Below are positions 7,972 to 16,929 of a DNA stretch of 64,000 bases, piece by piece; within the stretch, counting starts at the first letter, position 1; each line of letters begins with the position of its first letter. The notes under the pieces were generated by a model. It was not told where the DNA came from. It was given only the letters and a program-made list of their open reading frames with translations, and searched no databases. Made by a program: the position numbers and the translations under genes. Source of the stretch: Bradyrhizobium viridifuturi (GTDB lineage: Bacteria > Pseudomonadota > Alphaproteobacteria > Rhizobiales > Xanthobacteraceae). Location of the stretch: positions 1 through 64,000 of the forward strand of contig NZ_LGTB01000041.1 of the NCBI RefSeq assembly GCF_001238275.1, read 5' to 3'.

Positions 7972-8846
7972 TGATGCGCCGTCTGTTTGGGCTGATTTGT
8001 CTGGCGCTGGTGCTGGCGAGCGGCACGGCGCGCGCCGCCGACCGCATCAATGTGGTGGCGAGCTTCTCGATCCTCGCCGACATGGTGCGCAATGTCGGCG
8101 GCAATGACGTCGACGTGGCAGCGTTGGTCGGGCCCGATGGCGACGCACATGTCTATGCGCCGACGCCGGCAGACGCCAAGAAAGTCGCCGACGCCAAGCT
8201 TCTCGTGATCAACGGCCTTGGCTTCGAGGGCTGGCTGCCGCGGCTGCTGCAGGCGTCCGGCAGCAAGGCGCCGGTCGCGGTGGCGACCAAGGGGATCATG
8301 CCACGGAAAATGGGCGGCCATGACGATCCGCATGCCTGGCAATCCGTCGCCAATGCCAAGATCTACGTGGTCAATATTCGGGACGGGCTGATCGCCGTGG
8401 CCCCGGACCGGGCGGCCACCTTCAAGGCCAACGCCGACGCCTATCTGGCCAGGCTGGAGGCGCTCGACCGCGACGTGCACGAGGCGGTGGCGAAAATACC
8501 GGAGGCGCGGCGCAAGGTGATCTCGACCCACGGCGCATTCGGCTATTTCGCCGACGCCTACGGGATCACGTTCTTCTCGCCGCTCTCGGTCTCCACGGAT
8601 TCCGAGCCCAGCGCGCGCGACATCGCCGCCATCATCGCCCAGATCAAGGTTGCGAAAATTCCGGCAGTTTTTCTTGAAAATATCAGCGATCCGCGCCTGA
8701 TCGAGCGGATCGCGGCCGAGACCGGCGCCCGGGTCGGCGGCACCCTGTATTCGGACAGTTTGACGGGCGAAAAGGGCCAGGCACCCACTTACATTGATAT
8801 GGTCAGGCACAATATAAAGGCCCTGACCAGCGCGCTCGCCGAGTAG
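7968..8846 (+). CDS. znuA: Zinc ABC transporter, periplasmic metal-binding protein
   Basis: This cluster A-I solute-binding protein has 292 residues and a signal peptide (about residues 1-23, LFGLICLALVLASGTARA). The likely metal ligands are the His of GDAHVYAPTP, the His of DDPHAWQS, the His of STHGAFGYF and the acidic residue in SVSTDSEPS. There is no long His-rich loop of the kind seen in E. coli ZnuA; only KMGGHDD precedes the second ligand, and that role may have moved to other operon members. It overlaps the permease stop by four bases. Confidence 0.9.
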   Translation: MMMRRLFGLICLALVLASGTARAADRINVVASFSILADMVRNVGGNDVDVAALVGPDGDAHVYAPTPADAKKVADAKLLVINGLGFEGWLPRLLQASGSKAPVAVATKGIMPRKMGGHDDPHAWQSVANAKIYVVNIRDGLIAVAPDRAATFKANADAYLARLEALDRDVHEAVAKIPEARRKVISTHGAFGYFADAYGITFFSPLSVSTDSEPSARDIAAIIAQIKVAKIPAVFLENISDPRLIERIAAETGARVGGTLYSDSLTGEKGQAPTYIDMVRHNIKALTSALAE

Positions 8847-8847
8847 G

Positions 8848-8865
8848 GGCAGGGGCCTCCCTGCC
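8848..8865 (+). other. Stable hairpin between znuA and the GTPase gene
   Basis: A perfect 7-bp stem, GGCAGGG-GCCT-CCCTGCC, begins two bases after the znuA stop. It has no T-run, so it is not a standard terminator. It may protect the upstream mRNA or reduce expression of the two downstream genes. Confidence 0.45.
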
Positions 8866-8900
8866 GGGGTTGAGCGCGAACCCAAGTTCCCGGAGTTGTT

Positions 8901-9960
8901 ATGGCTGAAGCTTCGCAAAAAATTCCTGTGACCGTGCTGACGGGCTATCTCGGCGCCGGCAAGACCACGCTGTTGAACCGCATCCTGTCGGAAAACCACG
9001 GCAAGAAATACGCCGTCATCGTCAACGAGTTCGGCGAGATCGGCATCGACAATGACCTCATCATCGGCGCGATGAGGAAGTGTTCGAGATGAACAATGGC
9101 TGCGTCTGCTGCACGGTGCGCGGCGACCTCGTCCGCATCATGGACGGCCTGATGAAGCGCAAGGGCAAGTTCGACGCCATCATCGTCGAGACCACCGGCC
9201 TTGCCGATCCGGCGCCGGTCGCACAGACCTTCTTCGTCGACGAGGACGTGCAGAAGACGCCCGGCTCGATGCAGTGGTGACCGTCGCCGACGCCAAGTGG
9301 CTGAGCGACCGCCTCAAGGATGCGCCGGAAGCCAAGAACCAGATCGCGTTCGCCGACGTGATCGTGCTGAACAAGACTGATCTGGTCTCGAAGCCCGAGC
9401 TCGCCGAGGTCGAGGCCCGCATCCGCGGCATCAATCCGTACGCAAAACTGCACCGCACCGAGCGTTGCCAGGTCGGGCTGACCGACGTGCTGGAGCGCGG
9501 CGCGTTCGACCTCGACCGCATCCTGGAGATCGAGCCCGATTTCCTCGAGGCCGGCGACGATCACGACCATGATCACGATCATCATCACCACGACCACGAT
9601 CATCACCATCATCACCATGATCACGACCATGGCCATGGCGGGCTGAAGCACTATCACGACGAGGACATGCAATCGCTGTCGCTGCGCTCGGAGAAGCCGC
9701 TCGATCCGACCAAGTTCATGCCCTGGCTGCAGAACCTCGTCGCCACCGAGGGCCAGAAGATCCTGCGCTCGAAGGGCATCCTCGCCTTCACCGGCGATGA
9801 CGACCGCTATGTGTTCCAGGGCGTCCACATGATGCTGGAGGGCGACCACCAGCGCAAATGGAAGGACGGCGAGAAGCGCGAGAGCCGCGTCGTGTTCATC
9901 GGTCGCGAACTGCCGGAGCAGGCGATCCGCGACGGCTTCGAGCAGTGCATCACCACGTGA
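8901..9960 (+). CDS. COG0523 (CobW-like) zinc GTPase, two apparent frameshifts
   Basis: A P-loop metallochaperone GTPase, spread over three frames. Frame 1 carries VTVLTGYLGAGKTTLLNRIL (Walker A) and NEFGEIGIDNDL. Frame 2 carries EMNNGCVCCTVRGDL (the CxCC zinc motif) and ETTGLADPAP. Frame 3 carries VLNKTDL (the G4 motif), a long His/Asp-rich loop at about 9557-9636, and the CobW C-terminal domain ending FEQCITT. Adding one base near 9070 (giving GADEEVFEMNN) and one near 9257 (giving VQKNARLDAVVTV) restores one protein of about 353 residues. Zur-linked COG0523 proteins deliver zinc under starvation. The two losses look like sequence errors, but a real pseudogene is not excluded. Confidence 0.85.
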
Positions 9961-10979
9961 TGAAAGAGTTCGATCCGGGCGAGGCCCCTTCTTCCATCGT
10001 TTCGATCACCGACCGCGTCAAGCCGCTTCCGCTCGGCGCGGCGGTTGGCTCCGTGCATTTCCTCGGCGACCGCGCGTTCTTCGTCGGCGCCGAGGAGAGT
10101 GTCGCGATCGCGACCGCCGACGGCGAGATCACGCGGACCGAGACGCATTTCGGCGCCATCCTGTGCGCGGCCTCCGACGGCAAGCGGCTCGTCACCGGTG
10201 GTGACGACGGCAAGCTGATCGCGATCGATGCCAAGGGCGAGACCTCGACGGTCGCAACCGACGCCAAGCGGCGCTGGATCGACAATGTCGCGCTGCATGG
10301 CGACGGCACCGTGGCGTGGTCGGCGGGCAAGACCGCCTTCGTGCGCAATCCCAAGGGCGAGGAGAAGACCTTCGAGGTGCCGTCGACCGTCGGCGGGCTG
10401 GCGTTCGCGCCGAAGGGGCTGCGGCTCGCGATCGCGCATTACAACGGCGTGACCTTGTGGTTTCCCAACATGGCCGCCAATCCGGAATTCCTGGAATGGG
10501 CCGGCTCGCATCTCGCGGTCACCTTCAGCCCGGACAACAAGTTTCTCGTCACGGCGATGCACGAGGCCGCGATGCACGGCTGGCGGCTCGCCGACAACCG
10601 GCACATGCGGATGAGCGGCTATCCCGGCCGGGTGCGCTCGATGTCGTGGAGCGTCGGCGGCAAGGGTCTTGCGACCTCGGGCGCCGATACCGTGATCGTC
10701 TGGCCGTTCACCAGCAAGGACGGGCCGATGGGCAAGGAGCCGGCGATGCTGGCGCCGATGCCGGCGCGGGTCGCCGTGGTCGCCTGCCATCCGAAGAACG
10801 ACATCATGGCGGTCGGCTATGCCGACGGCACCGTGCTGATGGTCCGGCTCGAGGACGGCGCCGAGATCCTGGTGCGGCGGAATACCGGCGCGGCGGTGTC
10901 GGCGCTGGGCTGGAATGCCAAGGGCACGCTGCTCGCCTTCGGCACGGAAGATGGTGACGCGGGCATCCTGGAAATGTAA
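9960..10979 (+). CDS. WD40-repeat beta-propeller protein of the zinc operon
   Basis: A 339-residue, signal-less (so cytosolic) protein with repeated propeller blades, for example RLVTGGDDGKLIAID, GLAFAPKGLRLAIAHYNGVTLWF, AVTFSPDNKFLVTAMHEAAMHGW, SMSWSVGGKGLATSGADTVIVWPF and SALGWNAKGTLLAFGTEDG. The ATG overlaps the GTPase stop by one base (TGATG), so production is coupled to the GTPase. The blade around residues 175-205 is unusually rich in His and Met. The periplasmic zinc chaperone AztD is also a propeller, but this one lacks export signals, so a scaffold or chaperone role beside the GTPase is the better guess. Confidence 0.85.
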   Translation: MKEFDPGEAPSSIVSITDRVKPLPLGAAVGSVHFLGDRAFFVGAEESVAIATADGEITRTETHFGAILCAASDGKRLVTGGDDGKLIAIDAKGETSTVATDAKRRWIDNVALHGDGTVAWSAGKTAFVRNPKGEEKTFEVPSTVGGLAFAPKGLRLAIAHYNGVTLWFPNMAANPEFLEWAGSHLAVTFSPDNKFLVTAMHEAAMHGWRLADNRHMRMSGYPGRVRSMSWSVGGKGLATSGADTVIVWPFTSKDGPMGKEPAMLAPMPARVAVVACHPKNDIMAVGYADGTVLMVRLEDGAEILVRRNTGAAVSALGWNAKGTLLAFGTEDGDAGILEM

Positions 10980-11030
10980 GAGATCGCTGCATCCGAGGCG
11001 TATTCGAGCGAACTGGGTACCGGCAGCGTC

Positions 11031-11747
11031 ATGCGATTTCTCACGACATTCCAGCTCGCCGACTTCCTCGACACGCTGGTCAGCCTGACGTCAGCCTTCG
11101 TGCTCGGCACCCTGATCGGCGCCGAGCGGCAGTACCGGCAGCGCACCGCGGGGCTGCGCACCAACGTGCTGGTCGCGGTCGGCGCGGCCGCCTTCGTCGA
11201 CCTCGCGATGCATCTGGCGGGCGCCGACGGTGCGGTGCGGGTGATCGCCTATGTGGTGTCGGGGATCGGCTTCCTCGGCGCCGGCGTCATCATGAAGCAG
11301 GGCATGGACGTACGCGGCCTCAACACCGCGGCGACGCTGTGGGCCTCGGCCGCGGTCGGCTCCTGCGCCGGCGCGGACCTCGTGGCGCAGGCCGCGGCGT
11401 TGACCGTGTTCGTGATCGCCGGCAACACGCTGCTGCGTCCGCTGGTCAACGCCATCAACCGTATTCCGCTCAACGAGAAGGCGCTGGAGGCGACCTACTA
11501 CTTCAAGGTCGTGGTCACCGCGGAGGTGCTGCCTGATGTGCGCGACGCCGTCGTGGAGAAGCTCGAGGCCGCGAACTATCCGGTCGCCGATGTCAACGTG
11601 GTCGAGGCCGGCGACGACTTCCTCGAGATCGTGGCGGAGCTGGTCTCGACCGCGGTCGAACCCAACGAGCTGAACGCGGTGGTGGTCGAAATGCAGCATC
11701 AGCCCGGCGTGCGCCACGCGACCTGGGAAATCAGCACCACGGATTGA
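11031..11747 (+). CDS. mgtC: MgtC/SapB-family membrane protein
   Basis: A 238-residue protein. Residues 1-135 hold the MgtC membrane domain with its hallmarks GTLIGAERQYRQRTAGLRTN and GIGFLGAGVIMKQG, then GLNTAATLWASAAVGS. The C-terminal ~85 residues form an ACT-like cytosolic domain. MgtC proteins are linked to survival under low magnesium and, in pathogens, to F1Fo-ATPase inhibition. Chromosomal copies in soil bacteria are less understood. It stands alone, 51 bp after the WD40 gene. No magnesium riboswitch fits in that space, but read-through from the zinc operon is possible. Confidence 0.88.
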   Translation: MRFLTTFQLADFLDTLVSLTSAFVLGTLIGAERQYRQRTAGLRTNVLVAVGAAAFVDLAMHLAGADGAVRVIAYVVSGIGFLGAGVIMKQGMDVRGLNTAATLWASAAVGSCAGADLVAQAAALTVFVIAGNTLLRPLVNAINRIPLNEKALEATYYFKVVVTAEVLPDVRDAVVEKLEAANYPVADVNVVEAGDDFLEIVAELVSTAVEPNELNAVVVEMQHQPGVRHATWEISTTD

Positions 11748-11829
11748 GGCGGTTCCCCGCAGGCGGCGCCCAGGAACCATGCGGTGGCCGGATCGTTGAC
11801 CTCGCTGACACGACGCGGGGTGAACGAGA

Positions 11830-12162
11830 GTGGCTGCGGATCGAAGCAAGTTGCGGGCGGACGTGGTGATCGCCTCCACGCTGGTGGCGGCAGGCGTCGC
11901 GATCGCGGCGCTGTCGCTGCACGCAATCAACGCATCGTCGCCGCAAGAGCTGGCGCAGGCGACCCAGCCGCTGCAGGCGCCGCCGACGCCGGAGCCGCAG
12001 AAGACCGCGCCGCCGGCCGAGTCAAAACCCGGCGGCGAACGGCCCACCACGCCGGCGCCGGAGCCGGCGCGTCCCGATGCCGAGGCGCAGAAGGCCGGCG
12101 CCAAGCCGGTGCTGCCGCCGGCGCCCGCCGAGAAGACCGCACCACCGATCGAGAAGAAATAG
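11830..12162 (+). CDS. Membrane-anchored Pro/Ala-rich hypothetical protein
   Basis: This 110-residue protein starts at GTG (GAACGAGA upstream). One N-terminal helix (about residues 10-32, DVVIASTLVAAGVAIAALSL) is followed by a low-complexity tail rich in Pro, Ala, Glu and Lys. Such tails usually span the periplasm. I do not recognise a family, and the tail is too degenerate for inference. Codon use is like the neighbours. Confidence 0.55.
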   Translation: MAADRSKLRADVVIASTLVAAGVAIAALSLHAINASSPQELAQATQPLQAPPTPEPQKTAPPAESKPGGERPTTPAPEPARPDAEAQKAGAKPVLPPAPAEKTAPPIEKK

Positions 12163-12280
12163 GCTCTCCGGTCAGCGCATGTGACGCGCATTTGACTGAC
12201 GCTGCCGATTATACGGTCTCGCCTCCGTCATCCCCGCCCGCCATAATCCGTCGTCTTGCCAACGACAGATGGGGCTATCC

Positions 12281-13021
12281 ATGAAGATCGAAGACGTCCG
12301 GCGCACCGCCTATTCGATGCCGCTCACCAACCCGTCGTTTCCGCCGGGGCCGTACCGGTTCTTCGACCGCGAATATTTCATCATCACTTACAAGACCGAC
12401 CCGGAAGCGCTCGCGGCCGTGGTGCCGGAGCCGCTCGAGGTTGCCGAGCCCGTGGTGAAGTATGAATTCATCCGCATGCCGGACTCGACCGGCTTCGGCG
12501 ACTACACCGAGACCGGGCAGGTGATCCCGGTCCGCTGCAAGGGCGAATTGGGCGCCTACACCCACGCGATGTATCTCGACGACGAGGGCCCGATCGCCGG
12601 CGGCCGCGAGCTGTGGGGATTTCCGAAGAAACTGGCAAAGCCGAAGATTGAGGTCGAGAGCGACGTCCTGGTCGGCTCGCTGCATTACGGCTCGGTGCTG
12701 TGCGCCTCCGCCACCATGGGCTACAAGCATCGCAAGGTCGACCACGACACCGTGCTGAAATCGATGACGGCGCCGAACTTTATTCTCAAGATCATCCCGC
12801 ATGTCGACGGCAGCCCGCGGATCTGCGAGCTGGTGCGGTTTCATCTCGAGGACATCACCTTGAAGGAGGCATGGACCGGCCCCGCCGCGCTCGGCCTGTT
12901 TCCTCACGCGCTGTGCGACGTCGCCCGTCTGCCGGTGCGCGAGGTGGTCTCGGCGCTGCACTACAAGGCCGATCTGACGCTCGGCCTCGGTTCGGTGGCG
13001 TTCGACTACATGGCGAGATGA
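12281..13021 (+). CDS. adc: Acetoacetate decarboxylase
   Basis: From the ATG at 12281 the protein has 246 residues, the usual family length; an ATG four codons earlier is the alternative. The catalytic segment ELWGFPKKLAKP carries the adjacent lysines K116/K117, equivalent to the Schiff-base Lys115 and its neighbour Lys116 in Clostridium. PFFR-like aromatic residues (YRFFDREYF) and the RMPDSTGFGDYTE segment also match. It converts acetoacetate to acetone and CO2. It is monocistronic and convergent with the lyase gene. The physiological role in rhizobia is not established. Confidence 0.85.
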   Translation: MKIEDVRRTAYSMPLTNPSFPPGPYRFFDREYFIITYKTDPEALAAVVPEPLEVAEPVVKYEFIRMPDSTGFGDYTETGQVIPVRCKGELGAYTHAMYLDDEGPIAGGRELWGFPKKLAKPKIEVESDVLVGSLHYGSVLCASATMGYKHRKVDHDTVLKSMTAPNFILKIIPHVDGSPRICELVRFHLEDITLKEAWTGPAALGLFPHALCDVARLPVREVVSALHYKADLTLGLGSVAFDYMAR

Positions 13022-13064
13022 CGAGGTGACGGGGTGCGCCATGGCGCACCCCAATGTGTTGCGG

Positions 13065-14671
13065 TTAGTGCGCGTTGTCCTTTGGCAACAGCGCCGCGAA
13101 ACTCTGATCGAGCGCGGCGTCGGCTTTCGCAAGCTTGTCGCGCTGCGCGGCAAGCCAGGCCTTGTCGGCATCGAGGCGCTGCTGCGCTTGCTTGAACATG
13201 CGCGCGGTCTCGGCCGGCTGCGGTCCGCCCACGCCCTTGGTGTGCGTCACGATCCATTCCGGCGACATCACCTCCCTGAATTCAGCCTCGCTCATCGGGA
13301 ACGGCTGCGCGGGCATGTTGAACTTGGCGAGCGTCTTGGCGAACAGGTCGGTCACTTCGCTGAACGGAATGGTCTTGGGCGTGAGGTCCAGTGGCCGTGC
13401 GTAGCTGACCATCTGCGAGGCGAAGCCGTGTCCGACGCGGAACGGAATCTTGTGCGCTTCGAGCAGTAGCTCGGCGAGGTTCATCGTCGAGGTCCAGTCG
13501 CTCTCCAGCTCCTCCTTGGCGCGCGCCTTGTTGACCACGATCGCATCGAACACCCGGTCGGTGGCGGTGACCATCTTGATGGCACGCGGGAACAGGCCGA
13601 TATCCTCGGACTCGGCCTTGGAGTCGACCATGCCCGACATGACGTTGTGCGCGCGGATCGACACCGCACCCGACAATCCCACCACGTCCGAAGCGGCGAT
13701 CCTCGCCTGCATGATCAGGCCTGGATTGCGCTTCTGCGGCATCGAGCTGCTGGTGTAGGTCGAGCCCTCCTGCAGCAATAACCACGGTCGCACCTCGGCG
13801 TATTGCGTATGCAGGTCCTGCATCATCACGCCGATACGAATAGCGGCTGAATTGGCGATCGCGGTGGCCTCGAGCTGGTTGTCGAAAGGGATCACCTGGT
13901 TGGCATCCATCGAATTCTCGACGATGCCGTCGAAGCCCAGCAACTGGGCGAGCCGCGCGCGATTCAGCGGCCAGATCGAATCGGACATCACGCCGACGCC
14001 CATCGGGCTGAGGTTGAGCCGGCGATAGGCCTCGCTGACGCGCTGCTGGTCGCGCTCGAACGATTCCTCATAGGCCAACAGGTAGTGACCGTAGGTGATC
14101 GGCACCGCCTGCACGCCGTTGGTATAGCCAGGCATCAGCGCATCGAGATTGTCGGCCGCCCTGGCGAGCAGCTTGCCACGCAAGCCGAGCAAAGCATCGG
14201 CAAAATCGAGCGTCTGGTTGCGCAGCTTGGCGGCGCGGAAGGTCGCATACATATCCTGGCGGCTGCGTCCGGCATGGATGACGGAGCTTGCTCGCCGACC
14301 TTGTCGGTCATGATCTTCTCAATCTGGAGCACGTCGCTCGGGCGTTTGCCGTCCGGCTGCTGGGCCTGCTTGATCGTATAGTCCACGCCCTTGGCGATCA
14401 GCTGGCCGACGTCCTTCGGGAAGATGTTCTCTTCCACCAGCATGACGGTGGAAGCCTTGTTGATCTTGTTGAGCCAGTAGAACTGGTCCTCGGCGGCGTC
14501 CGCCTTGCTGGTCGAGGGCAGCGCGCCGCTCGGCGCATTGGCGCCGATCTTGGCGGCGTTTTCGTTGCATTCCTGCGTGGTCTTGCAGGGCAACTGCCCG
14601 GTGTCCGCGGCCAGAGCGCTGGACGCGATCAGGAGGCCAGCGGCTCCCGCGATGCAGGCAAGTTTTTTCAT
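13065..14671 (-). CDS. Exported lyase of the argininosuccinate lyase/fumarase superfamily, one apparent frameshift
   Basis: The first frame (from 14671) gives a clear signal peptide (KKLACIAGAAGLLIASSALAA) and then QFYWLNKINKASTVMLVEE. The second frame carries HAGRSRQD, SMDANQVIPFDN and the superfamily signature SSSMPQKRNPG, then a C-terminal part. One extra base near 14285 joins them (GEQAS-VIHAGRSRQDMYA), giving about 535 residues. HAGRSRQD corresponds to the TARSRND substrate loop of argininosuccinate lyase. A signal peptide on this normally cytosolic superfamily is unusual, so the substrate is probably a periplasmic one. Function beyond lyase fold is unknown. Confidence 0.75.
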
Positions 14672-14773
14672 GCGATCCTCCCAGATTGCTTGCGGCCGGC
14701 CGGTTCGCTAGCACCGCGGCCGGCCGAAGGCCATACGCCGAAAGGCAATCGTGGGAGGCGAAAGGTGCGCTTG

Positions 14774-16219
14774 TCAGCGCACCAGGATGTTCTTGAACTG
14801 CCAGGGATCGCTGGTGTCGATGTCTTCCGGGAACAGGCCCGGACGATCCGTCAGCGGGGTCCAGTCGGTGTAGAAACCCTTCACCGGGCCGAGATACGGC
14901 AGCTGGATTTCCAATAGACGATCGAAATCCATCTCGTCGGCCTCGACGATGCCTTCGTTCGGATTTTCCAGCGCCCACACCATGCCGCCGAGCACGGCGG
15001 AGGTGACCTGCAGGCCGGTCGCGTTCTGATAGGGCGCGAGCTCGCGGGTCTCCTCGATGGAGAGCTGCGAGCCGTACCAGTAGGCGTTGTTGTCATGGCC
15101 GAACAGCAGCACGCCGAGCTCGTCGATGCCGTCGACGATCTCGTTTTCATCGAGGATGTGGTGCTTCTCCTGCATCTTCGCGGCGCGGCCGAACATCTCA
15201 TGCAGCGACAGCACGGCATCATCGCATGGATGATAGGCATAGTGGCAGGTCGGCCGGTAGACCGCCTTGCCCGATGCGTCCCGCACCGTGAAGTAGTCGG
15301 ATATCGAGATCGACTCGTTGTGGGTGACGAGGAAACCGTACTGCGCGCCGCGGGTCGGGCACCAGGTGCGCACCCGCGTGTTGGCGCCGGGCTGCATCAG
15401 GTAGATCGCGGCGCCGCAGCCGGCTTCGTGGGTATGGGCATTCTCGGGCATCCATTTTTCATGGGTACCCCAGCCGAGCTCGGACGGCTGCACGCCTTCC
15501 GACAGGAAGCCTTCCACCGACCAGGTGTTGACGAAGACATCGGGCTCTTTCGGCGACTTGGCGCGCTGGGTGTCGCGCTCGGCGATGTGGATGCCCTTGA
15601 TGCCGGCCTGCCGCATCAGGTCCGCCCACTCGGCCTTGGTCTTCGGCCTCGGCGCGTTGAGCTTCAGATCGGCGGCGACATTGAGCAGCGCCTGCTTGAC
15701 GAAGAACGAGACCATGCCGGGATTGGCGCCGCAGCAGGAGACGGCCGTGGTCGAGCCCGCCGGGCGCGCCTTCTTGGCGGCCAGCGTCACTTCGCGAAGC
15801 GCGTAGTTGGAGCGCGCTTCCGGCCCCTTCGACGCATCGAAATAGAAGCCGAGCCAAGGCTCGTTGACGGTGTCGATATAGAGCGCGCCGAGCTCGTTGC
15901 AGAGCTCCATGATGTCGGTCGAGCCGGTATCGACCGAGAGATTGACGCAAAAGCCCTGGCCGCCGCCTTCGGTGAGCAGCGGGGTCAGCAGCTCGCGATA
16001 ATTGTCCTTGGTGACGGCCTTCTGGATGAACTTGACGTTGTGCTTCTCGCAATGGGCCTTGCGGCCCTCGTCCTTCGGATCGATCACGGTGATGCGCGAC
16101 TTGTCGTAGTCGAGATGCCGCTCGATCATCGGCAGCGTGCCTTTGCCGATGGAGCCGAAGCCGACCATGACGATCGGGCCGGTGATCTTCGCGTAGATCT
16201 GCGAGGAGGAACTCATCAT
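14774..16219 (-). CDS. hss: Homospermidine synthase
   Basis: A 481-residue enzyme making sym-homospermidine from two putrescines (NAD-dependent aminobutyl transfer), the main polyamine step in many rhizobia. The Rossmann start is PIVMVGFGSIGKGTLPMIERH. Further conserved blocks are VNLSVDTGSTDIMELC, YIDTVNEPW, SCCGANPGMVS, NTWSVEGFLSEG, HEAGCGAAIYLMQPGAN and LLFGHDNNAYWYGS. GGAGAA precedes two adjacent ATGs, and either may start. With ornithine decarboxylase 1.5 kb upstream on the same strand, it completes ornithine to putrescine to homospermidine. Confidence 0.93.
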   Translation of the reverse strand: MMSSSSQIYAKITGPIVMVGFGSIGKGTLPMIERHLDYDKSRITVIDPKDEGRKAHCEKHNVKFIQKAVTKDNYRELLTPLLTEGGGQGFCVNLSVDTGSTDIMELCNELGALYIDTVNEPWLGFYFDASKGPEARSNYALREVTLAAKKARPAGSTTAVSCCGANPGMVSFFVKQALLNVAADLKLNAPRPKTKAEWADLMRQAGIKGIHIAERDTQRAKSPKEPDVFVNTWSVEGFLSEGVQPSELGWGTHEKWMPENAHTHEAGCGAAIYLMQPGANTRVRTWCPTRGAQYGFLVTHNESISISDYFTVRDASGKAVYRPTCHYAYHPCDDAVLSLHEMFGRAAKMQEKHHILDENEIVDGIDELGVLLFGHDNNAYWYGSQLSIEETRELAPYQNATGLQVTSAVLGGMVWALENPNEGIVEADEMDFDRLLEIQLPYLGPVKGFYTDWTPLTDRPGLFPEDIDTSDPWQFKNILVR

Positions 16220-16256
16220 TTTCTCCAGGAGAGCGCCTAGCGGCGGGTAGAGTGGA

Positions 16257-16646
16257 TCAGGGGTTACGTCGCTTTGCGGTGACTTCGATTTCGACCTTCA
16301 TCTCGGGCCGGTAGAGCCCTGCGACGATCAGCAGCGTTGCGGCCGGGCGGATGTCGCCGAGAACCTCGCCGCAGACCGCGAAATGGGCATCCACATCACG
16401 GGCGTCGGTGAGGTAGTAGGTCGCGCGGACGATGTCGGCCATCGTGAAGCCACCCTCCTTGAGGGCGGCCTCGATGGTCTTGAAGCAGTTCCGTGACTGG
16501 CTCGTGACATCTGCCGGCATGGTCATCGTGGTGTAGTCGTAGCCGGTGGTTCCGGCGACGAAGGCGAAATCGCCGTCGATCACGGCACGGCTGTAGCCGG
16601 CGGTCTTCTCGAAGGGCGAGCCGGTGGAAATCAGGCGGCGGGGCAT
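16257..16646 (-). CDS. RidA/YjgF-family protein
   Basis: This is a 129-residue RidA-like protein. Conserved parts are SPFEKTAGYSRAVIDGDFAFVAGTTG, SQSRNCFKTIEAALKEGG, VRATYYLTD and the C-terminal MKVEIEVTAKR. Classical RidA hydrolyses reactive enamine/imine intermediates using an Arg in an R-x-R/K-like position; the exact catalytic Arg is not certain here, so it may be a divergent subgroup. It lies 37 bp upstream of hss on the same strand, so co-transcription is likely, perhaps clearing imines formed in polyamine chemistry (inference). Confidence 0.85.
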   Translation of the reverse strand: MPRRLISTGSPFEKTAGYSRAVIDGDFAFVAGTTGYDYTTMTMPADVTSQSRNCFKTIEAALKEGGFTMADIVRATYYLTDARDVDAHFAVCGEVLGDIRPAATLLIVAGLYRPEMKVEIEVTAKRRNP

Positions 16647-16751
16647 GCTGGACCTCGACGGAAAAAGGCGTTTCGCGGGGTTTACGGGGATTTTCGCCGC
16701 CCGCGCAACCCCTCGAATTCCGACCTTGGATTCTGGCCTGACGGCCGGCGG

Positions 16752-16919
16752 CTAACGGGACTGTTGCGTGGCGTCCGGCGGTGACGGCGGCGAGCCGGCC
16801 CAGCGTCGGATCAGGATGTCCCTGACGATCATGACCGAGATCAGGACCAGCATGACCGTGGTGACGAGGCCGCGCCAACGCGGGCGCGCGCCGTCGATTG
16901 CGGGAAGGTTCTCTGCCAT
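16752..16919 (-). CDS. Small single-helix membrane protein
   Basis: A 55-residue frame from ATG (16917-16919) to TAG. A basic N-terminal stretch (GARPRWRG) leads into one helix (LVTTVMLVLISVMIVRDILI), then RRWAGSPPSPPD. It starts 10 bp after the acetyltransferase stop, consistent with one operon. The hydrophobic profile and GC-rich third positions suggest a real gene, but there is no family recognition. Confidence 0.5.
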   Translation of the reverse strand: MAENLPAIDGARPRWRGLVTTVMLVLISVMIVRDILIRRWAGSPPSPPDATQQSR

Positions 16920-16929
16920 GGCGCCCGCC

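Noticed and set aside
8848..8865. Terminator after znuA
   Set aside because: The stem is strong but has no T-run, and the GTPase gene follows at once; kept only as a hairpin.
9541..9640. Simple-sequence CAC/GAC tract as a possible repeat locus
   Set aside because: It codes for the His/Asp loop of the GTPase. The similar tract at 23.2 kb codes for the NicO loop.
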